A stretch of DNA of 64,000 bases from PALSA-505 sp035308365 (GTDB lineage: Bacteria > Actinomycetota > Actinomycetes > Streptosporangiales > Streptosporangiaceae): positions 32,017-96,016 of the forward strand of contig DATGGU010000147.1 of assembly GCA_035308365.1 (NCBI GenBank). The letters run 5' to 3'. The translations under genes and the position numbers were made by a program. Of the stretch, positions 40,645 to 49,505 are shown piece after piece. The stretch's first letter is position 1, and every line of letters starts with the position of its first letter. The notes beneath the pieces are model-generated. The model had not been told where the DNA came from. It searched no databases and saw nothing but the letters and a program-made list of their open reading frames with translations.

Positions 40645-42311
40645 AGGCGGTCCAGGTGAGAGCCACCCTGGTGCTGGTGGCTTGCGCGCTCGGGCTGTCG
40701 TTCACGGCGCCGGCCAGCCCGGCCGGCGCGCTGGCCCACCAGGCGAGCAGCGGCCCGGTCACCGGGATCACCGGGGTCACCGGCTGGCCGGTGGCCGTGC
40801 CGTCGTCGCCGTCGAAGCGGCACCAGATCAAGGTGCTGAAGGCGGTCCTGCGCAAGATGGAGCAGACCTTCCCCAAGTACCGGCACATGACCCCGGGGCC
40901 GCAGGACATCTTCGACTACCAGATCGGCAACCTGTGGAAGCAGGGCATCGACGGGTATGGCACGGCCGTCGCCGTGATCGAAGGCTGGGATGACCCCGGC
41001 ATCGTCAAGGTGGTCGACAGCTTCGACCGGACGTTCGGCCTGCCGAACCCGGAGATCCAGACGATCTTCCCGGCCGGGCCGCTGCCCGCCAAGTGCCCGC
41101 CGGGGATGGTCAAGCTGGGCGGCTTCGGCTCGTGTGCCGCCTGGGGTGGCGAACTCACCCTCGACGTGATCTCGGCTCACCTGATCGCGCCGTACGCCAA
41201 GATCGTGATCTCCGCGACCCCGGCGGACACCGAGATCCCCGACGACCCGGCCAGCAACGTCGCGCCGCCGGAGATGATGAAGGCGCTGGAGTACATCAGC
41301 AGCCATCACCTGGCCAACGCGATCTCGATCAGCGACGGGAACGGAGAGGCCACCTACAGCCACGGCGCCGGGGAAATCACCGCGCAAGATCCTGGGGAGC
41401 TGGCCGCGGCCGCTGCGGGCATCCCGGTCACGGTCGCAACCGGAGACTGCGCGGTGGCGATGAACCTGCCGGTGAACGGCGGCCCGTGCGGCAACTACCC
41501 CGACACCAGCACCTGGGACGACTCGCCCTGGGTCACCGCCGTCGGCGGCAGCGTCCCGGATCTCGGCCCGGCCGGGAAGCCGCTGGGCCCGGATCCGCTG
41601 TGGCGGTTCTCCAGCGCCGGGTACTCCTCGGTGTTCACCCGCCCCGGCTACCAGGACGGGGTCGCCCGGATTACCGGCAGTCCCATGCGTGCACTCCCTG
41701 ACGTCGTCATGGACGGCCAGGACGGCACGTCGGAGTCGGCGCCGCTGTTCGCCGCCGTGCTGGCCCTGGCCGCGCAGCTCAACCGCGCGAACGTGGGCCC
41801 GGTCAACCCCGCCCTCTACCAGATCCTCGGCCCGGCGGGCGCGCGGGACGGCATCACCGACGTCGTCAAGGGGAACGACACGTGCACGTTCTGCACGCCG
41901 ATGATTCCCGGGTTCACCGCGGTCAAGGGATTCGACGTGGCTTCGGGCTGGGGCACGATCAACGCGAGCAGGTTCGTCCCGAGCCTGGTCGCCGCCACCC
42001 GCGCCGAACACTCCGAACGCCGCGCCCGGGCGCAGGCGAGCGCGCAGCTGCGCCGGCTCGAGCACAACGTCCAGCTGTCCGGCACGCATACCGCCGGCGA
42101 CCTGGTCTACCTGCTCGGCCAGGGGTTCCTGCCGCGCCATCCGGTCGTGCTCGGCATCGACGGCCGCACGATCACCACGCTGACCGCGAGCACGCTCGGC
42201 TATGTCACGTACATGATCGACCCGGCCACGCTCAAGCTGTCCCCGGGCAAGCACGTGGTCACGCTGTCGAGCATGCTCATCACGACCACCGGCAGATTCA
42301 CCAGCTCCTGA
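40641..42311 (+). CDS. secreted S53 (sedolisin-like) peptidase, copy 2
   Basis: A 556-residue paralogue of the preceding gene, roughly three-quarters identical over the peptidase core by eye. It has its own signal peptide (RATLVLVACALGLSFTAPAS), Glu/Asp in WGGELTLDVISAHL, Asp in VATGDCAV and Ser in GQDGTSESAPLFAA. The C-terminal domain ends GKHVVTLSSMLITTTGRFTS. Extra Cys residues (DTCTFCTP) occur in a loop not present in copy 1. The ATG at 40641 overlaps the copy 1 stop, so both are made together; a GTG at 40656 is a possible alternative. A convergent terminator follows. Confidence 0.88.
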   Translation: MKAVQVRATLVLVACALGLSFTAPASPAGALAHQASSGPVTGITGVTGWPVAVPSSPSKRHQIKVLKAVLRKMEQTFPKYRHMTPGPQDIFDYQIGNLWKQGIDGYGTAVAVIEGWDDPGIVKVVDSFDRTFGLPNPEIQTIFPAGPLPAKCPPGMVKLGGFGSCAAWGGELTLDVISAHLIAPYAKIVISATPADTEIPDDPASNVAPPEMMKALEYISSHHLANAISISDGNGEATYSHGAGEITAQDPGELAAAAAGIPVTVATGDCAVAMNLPVNGGPCGNYPDTSTWDDSPWVTAVGGSVPDLGPAGKPLGPDPLWRFSSAGYSSVFTRPGYQDGVARITGSPMRALPDVVMDGQDGTSESAPLFAAVLALAAQLNRANVGPVNPALYQILGPAGARDGITDVVKGNDTCTFCTPMIPGFTAVKGFDVASGWGTINASRFVPSLVAATRAEHSERRARAQASAQLRRLEHNVQLSGTHTAGDLVYLLGQGFLPRHPVVLGIDGRTITTLTASTLGYVTYMIDPATLKLSPGKHVVTLSSMLITTTGRFTSS

Positions 42312-42324
42312 CCTGTGTGCCATT

Positions 42325-42350
42325 GCCCGGCCGGGACGGCCCGGCCGGGC
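42325..42350. terminator. bidirectional hairpin after S53 peptidases
   Basis: A perfect 11-bp stem (GCCCGGCCGGG and CCCGGCCGGGC) with an ACGG loop lies between the peptidase stop (42311) and the convergent folate-ligase-like stop (42359). Confidence 0.75.
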
Positions 42351-42358
42351 TGCGGTGG

Positions 42359-43138
42359 TCAGCGCCTGGCGTCCCGCTGCGCGGCGAGCAGCGGGATGGC
42401 GGCGATCTTCTCGTCGGTCAGGTCCTCCCAGCGGATCCCGGCGGGCGGCCGCGGCCCGTGCAGCTCGCGGCAGTCAATGACCCGCTCAGGTGTGACGATC
42501 AGGTCCACCAGCACGTCGTGACCGGTCAGCGGGATCGCGGCGGCCGGGCGAAGCTGCAGTTCGTGCACCGTGGTGACCGTGACGGTATCCGGCCCGATCA
42601 GGCCCGCCGCCGTGGCCAGCGCGAACTCCAGGTCGGCGAACCCGCCGCCCTTGCCAAGGCGGGCCCCGTCAAGGCCGGCCGCCACGCTGCCCATCACCAC
42701 CAGGTCCACCGGGGACAGCCCGGCCAGCTCGACCCGCCGGGCCGAGCGGGACGCACCCTTGATCGAGGAAGCGGCGCGCGGCGGCTCCCGCAGGTCGCCA
42801 GGGTCCAGCGCGAAGAATGGCTCGGGCCCGGCCAGCCGCGGCACCGCCATGTAGACGGTCTTGCCGTCCTCCAGCGCGCGCTGGCGCACCGGCCACTGCG
42901 CGGAGTCCGGGTTGGCCTTCACCGTGGCGGCCGCCTGCCATTCGGGAGTGCCGCGCAGCAGTTCAGCCGCGGCCTCGGCACCGGTGAAGTTAGGGATGCG
43001 CCCGGCGGCACCGGGGAACCGCGCCACCTTCGCCGCCCGCATCGCCGACCACACCTCCTGGCGCAGCCCGGCCTTGGCGGCCAGCACATCGGCCGGGCCG
43101 CCAGCATCGTGGTCATGACGGGGCACCGGACGGACCAT
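42359..43138 (-). CDS. 5-formyltetrahydrofolate cyclo-ligase-like protein (MTHFS domain)
   Basis: A 259-residue protein with AAKAGLRQEVWSAMRAAKVA at the N-terminus, the Gly-rich ATP/folate loop ARLGKGGGFADLEFALAT and HELQLRPAAAIPLTGHDVLV near the C-terminus. It is longer than bacterial MTHFS and resembles the MTHFS-domain proteins of actinobacteria and eukaryotes, whose activity may differ from 5-formyl-THF salvage. The ATG at 43138 lies 4 bp after the TetR stop with AGGATAGGGG upstream, so the two form an operon. Confidence 0.82.
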   Translation of the reverse strand: MVRPVPRHDHDAGGPADVLAAKAGLRQEVWSAMRAAKVARFPGAAGRIPNFTGAEAAAELLRGTPEWQAAATVKANPDSAQWPVRQRALEDGKTVYMAVPRLAGPEPFFALDPGDLREPPRAASSIKGASRSARRVELAGLSPVDLVVMGSVAAGLDGARLGKGGGFADLEFALATAAGLIGPDTVTVTTVHELQLRPAAAIPLTGHDVLVDLIVTPERVIDCRELHGPRPPAGIRWEDLTDEKIAAIPLLAAQRDARR

Positions 43139-43142
43139 GCCC

Positions 43143-43841
43143 CTATCCTGGCCGGCCCGGCGCCCCGTCAAGCAGGCCGGTGAGGATCCGGGCCAGCAGG
43201 TAGCCGTACGTGTCCGCCGGATCGTAGGCTCCGGCCGCCGCGGTGGCCGCCGCGTCCTGCGTGAGCAGCCGGGTGAGCCGGGGGTGTTTCCCCGATGCCA
43301 CGGCGTGCTGCAGGTAGGCGACGTTGCGGTTGTGCAGCGCCGAGCCGCCCGCCAGCTCGTGCTGCACGAACAGCGCACAGATGCCGTTGAGCGTGGCAAA
43401 CGCCTCCAGCTTGGTGACAAGGCTGGCCGGATGCGGCTCCAGCACGGCCAGGACGTGCTCGAGCATGGCGATACCGTTGGGCCCGAGCACGGGGCGGGTG
43501 ACGATCAGGCCGGCCACCCAGGGATGACGGAGCATGATCGTGCGGGACTGCTCGCCGAAGGCCACCAGGTCGGCCAGCCAGTCCCCGCTCGGCTCGGGCA
43601 GCAGGTACTCACCGCCCACCGCGTCGGTCATGAGGTCGAGCAGATCCTCGCGGGTCTCGACATAGCGGTACAGCGAAGCCGCGCCCGTGCCCAGCTCCGC
43701 CGCGACCCGCCGCATCGACACCGCGTCCAGGCCCTCACGGTCGGCGATACCCACCGCCGCGGCGGTGATCCCGGCCCGGCTGCGCTGGGCCGGCCGCCCC
43801 ACGGCGGCCCGCTCCGGCCGCATCCAGATGCTGGTCGTCAT
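43143..43841 (-). CDS. TetR-family regulator
   Basis: A 232-residue protein with the HTH ITAAAVGIADREGLDAVSMR and RVAAELGTGAASLYRYVETR and a TetR_C_1-type ligand domain (about 90-210: RTIMLRHPWVAGLIVTRPVL). The Shine-Dalgarno GGACAGGAGAGGG precedes ATG 43841. It is the first gene of a two-gene operon with the folate-ligase-like protein. The effector is unknown; C1-type TetRs often sense drugs or fatty-acid-like compounds. Confidence 0.87.
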   Translation of the reverse strand: MTTSIWMRPERAAVGRPAQRSRAGITAAAVGIADREGLDAVSMRRVAAELGTGAASLYRYVETREDLLDLMTDAVGGEYLLPEPSGDWLADLVAFGEQSRTIMLRHPWVAGLIVTRPVLGPNGIAMLEHVLAVLEPHPASLVTKLEAFATLNGICALFVQHELAGGSALHNRNVAYLQHAVASGKHPRLTRLLTQDAAATAAAGAYDPADTYGYLLARILTGLLDGAPGRPG

Positions 43842-43862
43842 CGGCCCTCTCCTGTCCCGCGC

Positions 43863-43982
43863 TCACGGTCGGCGCAGCGTGTGCAGGCTGTAACTGCTCA
43901 CCCTGAATGTCTCCGGCTTGCCGTTGGTGGACGCCACCTCGAACCCGGACCCGGCCTCGGTGAGGGTGGCATTCGACGGAGG
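43863..43982 (-). pseudogene. possible C-terminal remnant of an unidentified gene
   Basis: An open leftward frame reads NATLTEAGSGFEVASTNGKP then ETFRVSSYSLHTLRRP and a stop, a protein-like composition unlike a random shadow, in a 263-bp region otherwise without genes. No start codon with a Shine-Dalgarno is seen and nothing upstream continues it, since hmgA begins there on the other strand. It may be the tail of a deleted gene. Confidence 0.3.
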
Positions 43983-44104
43983 GACTCCCTTTCGGCAGCG
44001 CTCCCCAACCGGTACTTTCGCCGGCCGGTGCCGGGGGTGCAACGACGCGTGTGCTTGAGTTGGTGATGGCGCGAGTCTTGCCCGTTTCGTCAAGGAGGCC
44101 TGGC

Positions 44105-45406
44105 ATGCCTGCTCCCTCACTTTCCCTGGCCTACCTGCCCGGTTTCGGTAACGAGCACGTGAGCGAGGCCGTCGCCGGGGCGCTGCCGGCCGGGCGTAAC
44201 TCGCCGCAGAAGGCGCCGCTGGGACTGTACGCCGAGCAGATCAGTGGGACCGCGTTCACCCAGCCCCGCGCCGTCAACAGGCGCACCTGGGTCTACCGGA
44301 TCCTGCCGTCCGCCGCGCACCCGCCGCTGCGCCGGATCGGCAACGGCCTGCTGCGCAGCGCGCCGTTCACGCAGACCGAGCCGAACCCCAACCGGCTGCG
44401 CTGGAACCCACCGCCCATCCCGGCGGGCACCGACTTCATCGACGGCCTGTACACGGTCGGCGGGAACGGGGACACTCTCAGCCACGCTGGAATCGGGATC
44501 CACTGGTATGCGGCGAGCGCGTCCATGGTGGACCGGTACTTTGTGGACGCGGACGGCGAGCTGCTGATCGTGCCGGAATCCGGTGGCCTGCTGCTGCACA
44601 CGGAGCTGGGCATCCTGCACGTGACCCCCGGGGAGTTCGCGGTCATCCCGCGTGGCATCCGGTTCCGGGTCGAACTGCCCGGCCAGACGGCCCGCGGTTA
44701 CATCTGCGAAAACTACGGTGCCCTGTTCACCCTGCCCGAGCGGGGGCCGATCGGGGCGAACGGGCTGGCGAACGAGCGCGACTTCCTGGCTCCGGCCGCC
44801 GCCTACGAAGAGGTGCGCCACACCGTGCAGGTGGTCCAGAAGTTCGGCGGCAACCTGTGGGCTGCGGACTATGACCACTCCCCGCTCGACGTGGTCGCCT
44901 GGCACGGGGACTACACCCCGTACAAGTACGATCTGGCCAACTTCATGGTCATCGGCACGATCAGCTTCGACCACCCGGACCCGTCGATCTTCACGGTGCT
45001 CACCTCCCCCACCGACTCCCCCGGGCTGGCCAACGCCGACTTCGTCGCGTTCGCGCCGCGCTGGCTGGTCGGTGAGGACACGTTCCGGCCCCCATGGTTC
45101 CACCGCAACATCATGAGCGAGTTCATGGGCCTGGTCCGTGGCGTCTACGACGCCAAGGCCGAGGGTTTCCTGCCGGGCGGCGCCAGCCTGCACAACTCGT
45201 TCAGCTCACACGGCCCGGACGCCGAGACCTTCGAGCGGGCCAGCGCCGCCGACCTGGCCCCACAGAAGATCGACGACACGCTCGCCTTCATGTTCGAAAC
45301 CCGCTGGCCCATCGTCACCACCCAGCACGCCATGGACGCCCAGCACCGCCAGCCCGGCTACGACGAGGTCTGGCGCTCCCTGACCCCGCGGTTCGGATCA
45401 CCCTGA
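44105..45406 (+). CDS. hmgA: homogentisate 1,2-dioxygenase
   Basis: A 433-residue protein with the family hallmarks AYLPGFGNEHVSEAV, GLYAEQISGTAFTQPR, VYRILPSAAHPPL, and the iron ligands His and Glu in WFHRNIMSEFMGLV and His in SFSSHGPDAETFERAS. It opens the aromatic ring of homogentisate to maleylacetoacetate in tyrosine and phenylalanine catabolism. ATG 44105 has AAGGAGG 7 nt upstream. The usual partners (fumarylacetoacetase, HPPD) are not adjacent; the folate-ligase-like/TetR pair is divergent. Confidence 0.95.
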   Translation: MPAPSLSLAYLPGFGNEHVSEAVAGALPAGRNSPQKAPLGLYAEQISGTAFTQPRAVNRRTWVYRILPSAAHPPLRRIGNGLLRSAPFTQTEPNPNRLRWNPPPIPAGTDFIDGLYTVGGNGDTLSHAGIGIHWYAASASMVDRYFVDADGELLIVPESGGLLLHTELGILHVTPGEFAVIPRGIRFRVELPGQTARGYICENYGALFTLPERGPIGANGLANERDFLAPAAAYEEVRHTVQVVQKFGGNLWAADYDHSPLDVVAWHGDYTPYKYDLANFMVIGTISFDHPDPSIFTVLTSPTDSPGLANADFVAFAPRWLVGEDTFRPPWFHRNIMSEFMGLVRGVYDAKAEGFLPGGASLHNSFSSHGPDAETFERASAADLAPQKIDDTLAFMFETRWPIVTTQHAMDAQHRQPGYDEVWRSLTPRFGSP

Positions 45407-45436
45407 GCCTCGCGGCCGGGAACGGGTGAGGTGAGT

Positions 45437-45517
45437 TCAGGCCAGCACGTTCGGGTTGCCGATGACCCAGCGCCAGGTCCTCAGGCCGCTCGGCGCCCGC
45501 GCGCATGAGCGAACCTC
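45437..45517 (-). other. Shine-Dalgarno with short open frames, possible gene remnant
   Basis: On the minus strand, just after the GNAT stop, GAGAAGGAGG is followed 7-8 nt later by ATG (45506). That frame continues 63 codons antisense into hmgA and is not protein-like; another frame reads GLRTWRWVIGNPNVLA then stop. A strong ribosome site with no credible gene suggests a decayed gene. Confidence 0.25.
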
Positions 45518-45521
45518 CTTC

Positions 45522-46013
45522 TCAGAGCTGGAGCTTGAAGCCTTCGTGTGAGGCGGTGAAACCGAGCCTGGCGTAGAACCGGTGCGCGCCTTCGCGCTGC
45601 TTGTCGCTGGTGAGCTGGACCAGGGCACAGCCACGGCGGCGGGCCTCGGCGACGGCCCAGGCGATCATGGCTTCGCCCAGCCCGTGGCCGCGATGGCGGC
45701 GGCTCACCCGGACCGCCTCGATCTGGGCCCGCAGGGCGCCCCGCCGGGACAGGCCCGCGATGAAGGTGAGCTGCATGGTGGCCGCCACACTGCCGTCCCC
45801 GGCCGTCACCACGAGCAGCATCTGCCGCGGGTCAGCCTCCACCGCGTCGAAGGCGCTGCGGTAGGGCGCCAGCCCGGCGGCCGGCATGTCCTCGCGCCCG
45901 GCTCCGAGCTCGTCGTCGCAGAGCAGGGCGACGATGGCCGCTATGTCGCCGGCCGTGGCGCGGCGGATGACGAACCGCTCCCTTCCCACCGGCAGTGTCG
46001 CGAGCTGGGTCAC
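45522..46013 (-). CDS. GNAT-family N-acetyltransferase
   Basis: A 163-residue protein. RFVIRRATAGDIAAIVALLC opens the fold, and IEAVRVSRRHRGHGLGEAMI carries the acetyl-CoA R/QxxGxG/A loop (RRHRGHGLG), followed by FYARLGFTASHEGFKLQL. This is the typical single-domain GNAT acting on a small amine or antibiotic; the substrate is unknown. The GTG at 46013 opens the conserved region; the frame is open further upstream. It is divergent from the membrane protein at 46120 with a 106-bp gap. Confidence 0.85.
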   Translation of the reverse strand: MTQLATLPVGRERFVIRRATAGDIAAIVALLCDDELGAGREDMPAAGLAPYRSAFDAVEADPRQMLLVVTAGDGSVAATMQLTFIAGLSRRGALRAQIEAVRVSRRHRGHGLGEAMIAWAVAEARRRGCALVQLTSDKQREGAHRFYARLGFTASHEGFKLQL

Positions 46014-46119
46014 GCGAACCAGCTTGGCACACCCCTCCGGCAACGGGCCGGCCAGGTTTGACCGGATCTTGCCCTGAGATACGCGGGACGGCCGCACCGT
46101 CCTCGCGATAATGGTGGGC

Positions 46120-46923
46120 ATGAACCGCCGACCGCAGGCGCTGAGGGTTCCCGAGGTCACCGTCTACTTCTGGGTTATCAAGGCGCTGTCGACAGCCATG
46201 GGCGAGTCAACCTCGGACTACCTCGTGCACCGCATCCACCCGGTGCCCGCCGTCCTGCTGGGATTCACCGGCTTCGTGATCGCCATGGTGCTGCAGCTTT
46301 CCATGCGCCGGTACCTGGCGTGGACCTACTGGTTCGCGGTGGTCGGGGTCGGCGTGTTCGGCACGATGGCGGCCGACGTGCTGCACGTCGGCCTCGGCGT
46401 GCCCTACCCGGCTTCGGCCTCGCTGTACGCGGTGGTGCTGGCCGCCGTCTTCATCGTCTGGGAACGCACGGAGAAGACCCTTTCCATCCACAGCATCGAC
46501 ACCACCCGCCGCGAGCTGTTCTACTGGGCGGCCGTCGTGGCCACGTTCGCGCTCGGCACCGCGGCAGGCGACCTGAGCGCGTACACCTTCCACCTGGGCT
46601 ACTTCTTCTCGGGCGTGATGTTCCTGTGCATCATCGCCATCCCGGCCATCGGCTACCGGGCGTTCCGGATGAACTCGATTCTCGCCTTCTGGTTCGCCTA
46701 CGTGGTGACCCGGCCGGTGGGAGCCTCGTTCGCCGACTGGTTCGGCAAGCCGCACAAGCTGCACGGCCTGGGATTCGGCAGCGGCGAGGTCGCCCTCGTC
46801 CTGACGATCATCATTTTCTGCCTGGTCGCGTTCCTGGCCATCACAAAGGCTGACCTGCAAAAGCCCGCAGCCCAAGCCGAGCCCGCCGCTCAGCCCATGC
46901 GGGACAGCCGGTCAGGCCGGTAA
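46120..46923 (+). CDS. COG4705-type membrane-anchored protein
   Basis: A 267-residue integral membrane protein with about eight helices. It has the family motifs VPEVTVYFWVIKALSTAMGE, STSDYLVHR, YWFAVVGVGVFGTMAADVLH and the second-half counterpart ALGTAAGDLSAYTFHLGYF, suggesting an internal duplication. The function of this family is unknown. GATAAT (46107-46112) ends exactly 7 nt before the ATG at 46120, so the mRNA is probably leaderless; an upstream ATG at 46111 overlaps the hexamer and is unlikely. Confidence 0.82.
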   Translation: MNRRPQALRVPEVTVYFWVIKALSTAMGESTSDYLVHRIHPVPAVLLGFTGFVIAMVLQLSMRRYLAWTYWFAVVGVGVFGTMAADVLHVGLGVPYPASASLYAVVLAAVFIVWERTEKTLSIHSIDTTRRELFYWAAVVATFALGTAAGDLSAYTFHLGYFFSGVMFLCIIAIPAIGYRAFRMNSILAFWFAYVVTRPVGASFADWFGKPHKLHGLGFGSGEVALVLTIIIFCLVAFLAITKADLQKPAAQAEPAAQPMRDSRSGR

Positions 46924-47667
46924 CGATGACAGCTTGGCCCGGGAGCACCTTGTCACGTAGGGCATGGTGATCCGGCCGGCGCCGGCCAGCGCCGGATGGG
47001 TGCCGAGCAGGTGCCGCACGCGGGCCAGGACGGCCGCACGCTCCGGCTCGGGCATCGTGATGATGTAGCTCCGCGATGCGACCAGGTCGAGCAGTTCGGC
47101 CGGCCGCATGCTCCGGCCCCATTCGACATCGAACCGCTCCACCGGGCCGAACGGCGGGCCGACCGGCGGGGCAAGGCTGCCGTTGTCGGTGTAGTCCGGG
47201 GTGTGGATGATCTGGGTCAGCTCGGCCACCCAGTCCACCCGCTCATCCCGCATGTTCCAGACCAGGCCGAGTTGCCCGCCGGGGGTGAGCACGCGGGCCA
47301 CCTCGGGGACCGCACGCACCGGATCGACCCAGTGCCAGGCCTGCGCGACCAGCACTACGTCGACGGTCTGCGCGGGCAGCGGGATCTCCTCGGCGGTCCC
47401 GGCCAGCAGGGTGACTTCGGGCAGCGCCCGGGCCAGCTCGGCACGCATGCCCGCCGACGGCTCGACCGCGATCACCTCCAGCCCGCGCCCGGCCAGTCCC
47501 CGGGTGAGCTTGCCGGTGCCCGCACCAAGGTCGAGGACGCGGCCCGCGGACGGCGGCAGCAGCCAGTCGATGGCCTCGTCCGGATAGGACGGCCTGACCC
47601 GCTCGTAGACATCCGCCGCGGCCCCGAACGAGGCGGCCTGCACTTTCCTGCGTTCCAGATTGGCCAC
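46912..47667 (-). CDS. class I SAM-dependent methyltransferase (UbiE-like)
   Basis: A 251-residue protein with RVLDLGAGTGKLTRGLAG, LEVIAVEPSAGMRAEL and VVLVAQAWHWVDPVRAVPEV, then VLTPGGQLGLVWNMRDER. It is a paralogue of the methyltransferase at 28.1-28.8 kb but keeps a longer C-terminal domain. The acceptor is unknown. The GTG at 47667 has no Shine-Dalgarno; on the minus strand GATACT (47674-47679) ends 6 nt before it. It shares a 62-bp divergent region with lgt. Its stop overlaps the convergent membrane protein gene by 12 bp. Confidence 0.87.
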   Translation of the reverse strand: MANLERRKVQAASFGAAADVYERVRPSYPDEAIDWLLPPSAGRVLDLGAGTGKLTRGLAGRGLEVIAVEPSAGMRAELARALPEVTLLAGTAEEIPLPAQTVDVVLVAQAWHWVDPVRAVPEVARVLTPGGQLGLVWNMRDERVDWVAELTQIIHTPDYTDNGSLAPPVGPPFGPVERFDVEWGRSMRPAELLDLVASRSYIITMPEPERAAVLARVRHLLGTHPALAGAGRITMPYVTRCSRAKLSSLPA

Positions 47668-47729
47668 AGATCCAGTATCACAGTGCTACCCAGAGGCGTC
47701 GTTTGGCCGGGACGGCTAGGCTCGGGGTC

Positions 47730-48701
47730 ATGCACATTCCCAGCCCGTCGATAAGCGGTTTCCACATCGGCCCGCTGGAGATTCACTTCTACGCGCTGAT
47801 GTACCTGATCGGCATCGCGCTGGCGATCTGGATCACGCGGCGCCGCTGGACAGCCAAGGGCGGCAACCCCGATCTCGTCACCGACGTGGCGATCTGGTCG
47901 GTTCCGGCCGGGATCATCGGCGGGCGGATCTACTTCGACATCACCACGCCGATGGACATCCCGCACGTGTGGTACGGCGTGTTCGCCGTGTGGAGCGGCG
48001 GCCTCGGTATCTGGGGCGGGATCGCACTGGCGGCGGTGGTCGGAGCGTGGCGGGTGCGCCGGGCGGGCGCGAGCGTGGCGGTCTTCATGGACGCCGTCGC
48101 ACCGGCTCTGCTGGTCGCCCAGGCGGTCGGCCGGATTGGCAACTACTTCAACAAGGAACTGTTCGGCAAGCCGACCAGCCTGCCCTGGGGCCTGGAGATC
48201 CCGGTTCAGTACCGGCCGCCCGGCTATACCGCCTTCCGTACCTTCCAGCCGTCGTTCCTCTACGAGCTGATCTTCAACCTGGCGCTGGCCGCGGTGCTGG
48301 TCTGGCTTGGCCATCACCGCAAGGTCCGGCCGCCGGGGCTGTTCGCCCTGTACGTGGCCGGGTACTCAGCCTTCCGGATCTTCGAGGAAACCATCCGGAT
48401 CGACTCGTCCGAGCACTTCCTCGGCCTGCGGCTGAACCTGTTCGTCGCCATCGCGCTGACCGTGGCCGGCCTGGCCTGGTTCGCCTGGACCCAGCTCAAG
48501 GGCAAGCACGACCCGGATGAGCCGGCCGGCGGCACGTTCCCCGGCGATACGGACGGCGCCGCCGAGACGGCCGGGACCCAAGCCGCCACGGCGCGCGGCG
48601 AGGAGACCGCAGATGGCTCCGCCGAACCGGCCGGGACCCCCGAGCCCAGCGGCGAACTCCCGGAGAGCGTCTCGCCGGGCTCTTCAGACGAGCACAGGTA
48701 A
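47730..48701 (+). CDS. lgt: prolipoprotein diacylglyceryl transferase
   Basis: A 323-residue membrane enzyme with seven helices and the Lgt signature VGRIGNYFNKELFGKPT, plus the N-terminal IHFYALMYLIGIALAIWI and the C-terminal RIFEETIRIDSSEHFLGL. It transfers diacylglycerol from phosphatidylglycerol to the lipobox Cys of prolipoproteins. The acidic C-terminal tail (about 263-323) is typical of actinobacterial Lgt. TAGGCT (47717-47722) ends 7 nt before ATG 47730, implying a leaderless mRNA. The 3' end overlaps the convergent amidotransferase gene by 18 bp. Confidence 0.95.
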   Translation: MHIPSPSISGFHIGPLEIHFYALMYLIGIALAIWITRRRWTAKGGNPDLVTDVAIWSVPAGIIGGRIYFDITTPMDIPHVWYGVFAVWSGGLGIWGGIALAAVVGAWRVRRAGASVAVFMDAVAPALLVAQAVGRIGNYFNKELFGKPTSLPWGLEIPVQYRPPGYTAFRTFQPSFLYELIFNLALAAVLVWLGHHRKVRPPGLFALYVAGYSAFRIFEETIRIDSSEHFLGLRLNLFVAIALTVAGLAWFAWTQLKGKHDPDEPAGGTFPGDTDGAAETAGTQAATARGEETADGSAEPAGTPEPSGELPESVSPGSSDEHR

Positions 48702-49469
48702 CAGCGGGTCCACCCGCACGGCGAGGGTGGCCCGGTCGACGCTGAGCACGGAGCCGTTGGGCAGCGTGGTCCAGCCGTCCTGCGGCCAGCCGCTGGAACC
48801 GACGACGACGGCATCCGGCATCTGCCGGCAGGCGAGGTCGAAGTAGCTCTCGGGCTCTTCTGGTGAGCCGCGTTCCCTGATGGACTGCGCCGGGATCAGC
48901 GCGGGGTCGTGCCAGGAGATCGCATACAGCGCGCCGGGCGCCAGCAGGATCGCGTTCAGGCAGTTCGGCGTGTAGTTCTCCCGGATGTGGCGGACCGTGC
49001 CGGTTACCGCCGCCAGCACGTCGCCGCCGTTCGCATCGAGCCCGGCCAGGATGTGCAGGAAGTAGCGCTCGCTGTCGGTGGTGCCGGTGAGCTGCCGTTC
49101 CCAGGCCGGCGGGAGCAGTTCGGCCAGCCTGTCCTGCGGGCGGATCGCCCCGTTGTGGGCCAGGGCGAAGCCGTCGCGGGCGAACGGGTGGGAGTTGCGC
49201 TGCTCGGCGGGCAGCCCGGGAGTCGCCCAGCGCAGATGGACAAGCCCGATGTCGCCGAGTGGCTGCCTGGCCAGCCGCAGATAGTCCGGATCCTTGTGCG
49301 CCCGCAGCGGCGACTTGGTCACGCGCAGATCGCCGCCATCCTGCGCAGCCATGCCCCAGCCGTCGGCATGCCACTGTGACAGGGCGGTGAACGCGCCCAG
49401 CGAAGGCTCGCCGACGAGATCCGCCACCGAGGCATCCGTGCGTGAGCAGTAACCCAGGACCCGGCACAT
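48684..49469 (-). CDS. class II glutamine amidotransferase
   Basis: A 261-residue Ntn-type amidotransferase. The mature N-terminus would start at Cys2 (MCRVLGYCSRTDAS), the nucleophile, with HADGWGMAAQDGGDL and QRNSHPFARDGFALAHNGAI as the glutaminase motifs. It resembles the YafJ/EgtC-type single-domain enzymes; EgtC acts in ergothioneine synthesis, but no egt genes are adjacent. The ATG at 49469 follows TAGTCT (minus strand, 49476-49481) by 6 nt, so it is probably leaderless. Confidence 0.88.
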   Translation of the reverse strand: MCRVLGYCSRTDASVADLVGEPSLGAFTALSQWHADGWGMAAQDGGDLRVTKSPLRAHKDPDYLRLARQPLGDIGLVHLRWATPGLPAEQRNSHPFARDGFALAHNGAIRPQDRLAELLPPAWERQLTGTTDSERYFLHILAGLDANGGDVLAAVTGTVRHIRENYTPNCLNAILLAPGALYAISWHDPALIPAQSIRERGSPEEPESYFDLACRQMPDAVVVGSSGWPQDGWTTLPNGSVLSVDRATLAVRVDPLLPVLV

Positions 49470-49505
49470 GATCACAGACTACTGACGTCACCCGGCCCGC
49501 GCGGC

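Noticed and set aside
43863..44120. Full 86-codon frame as an intact gene
   Set aside because: The first half overlaps the hmgA start antisense and has no Shine-Dalgarno; only the last 39 codons look protein-like.
48684..48701. Frame error at the lgt and amidotransferase overlap
   Set aside because: Convergent 3' overlaps of 4-22 bp occur repeatedly in this window and both products are complete.
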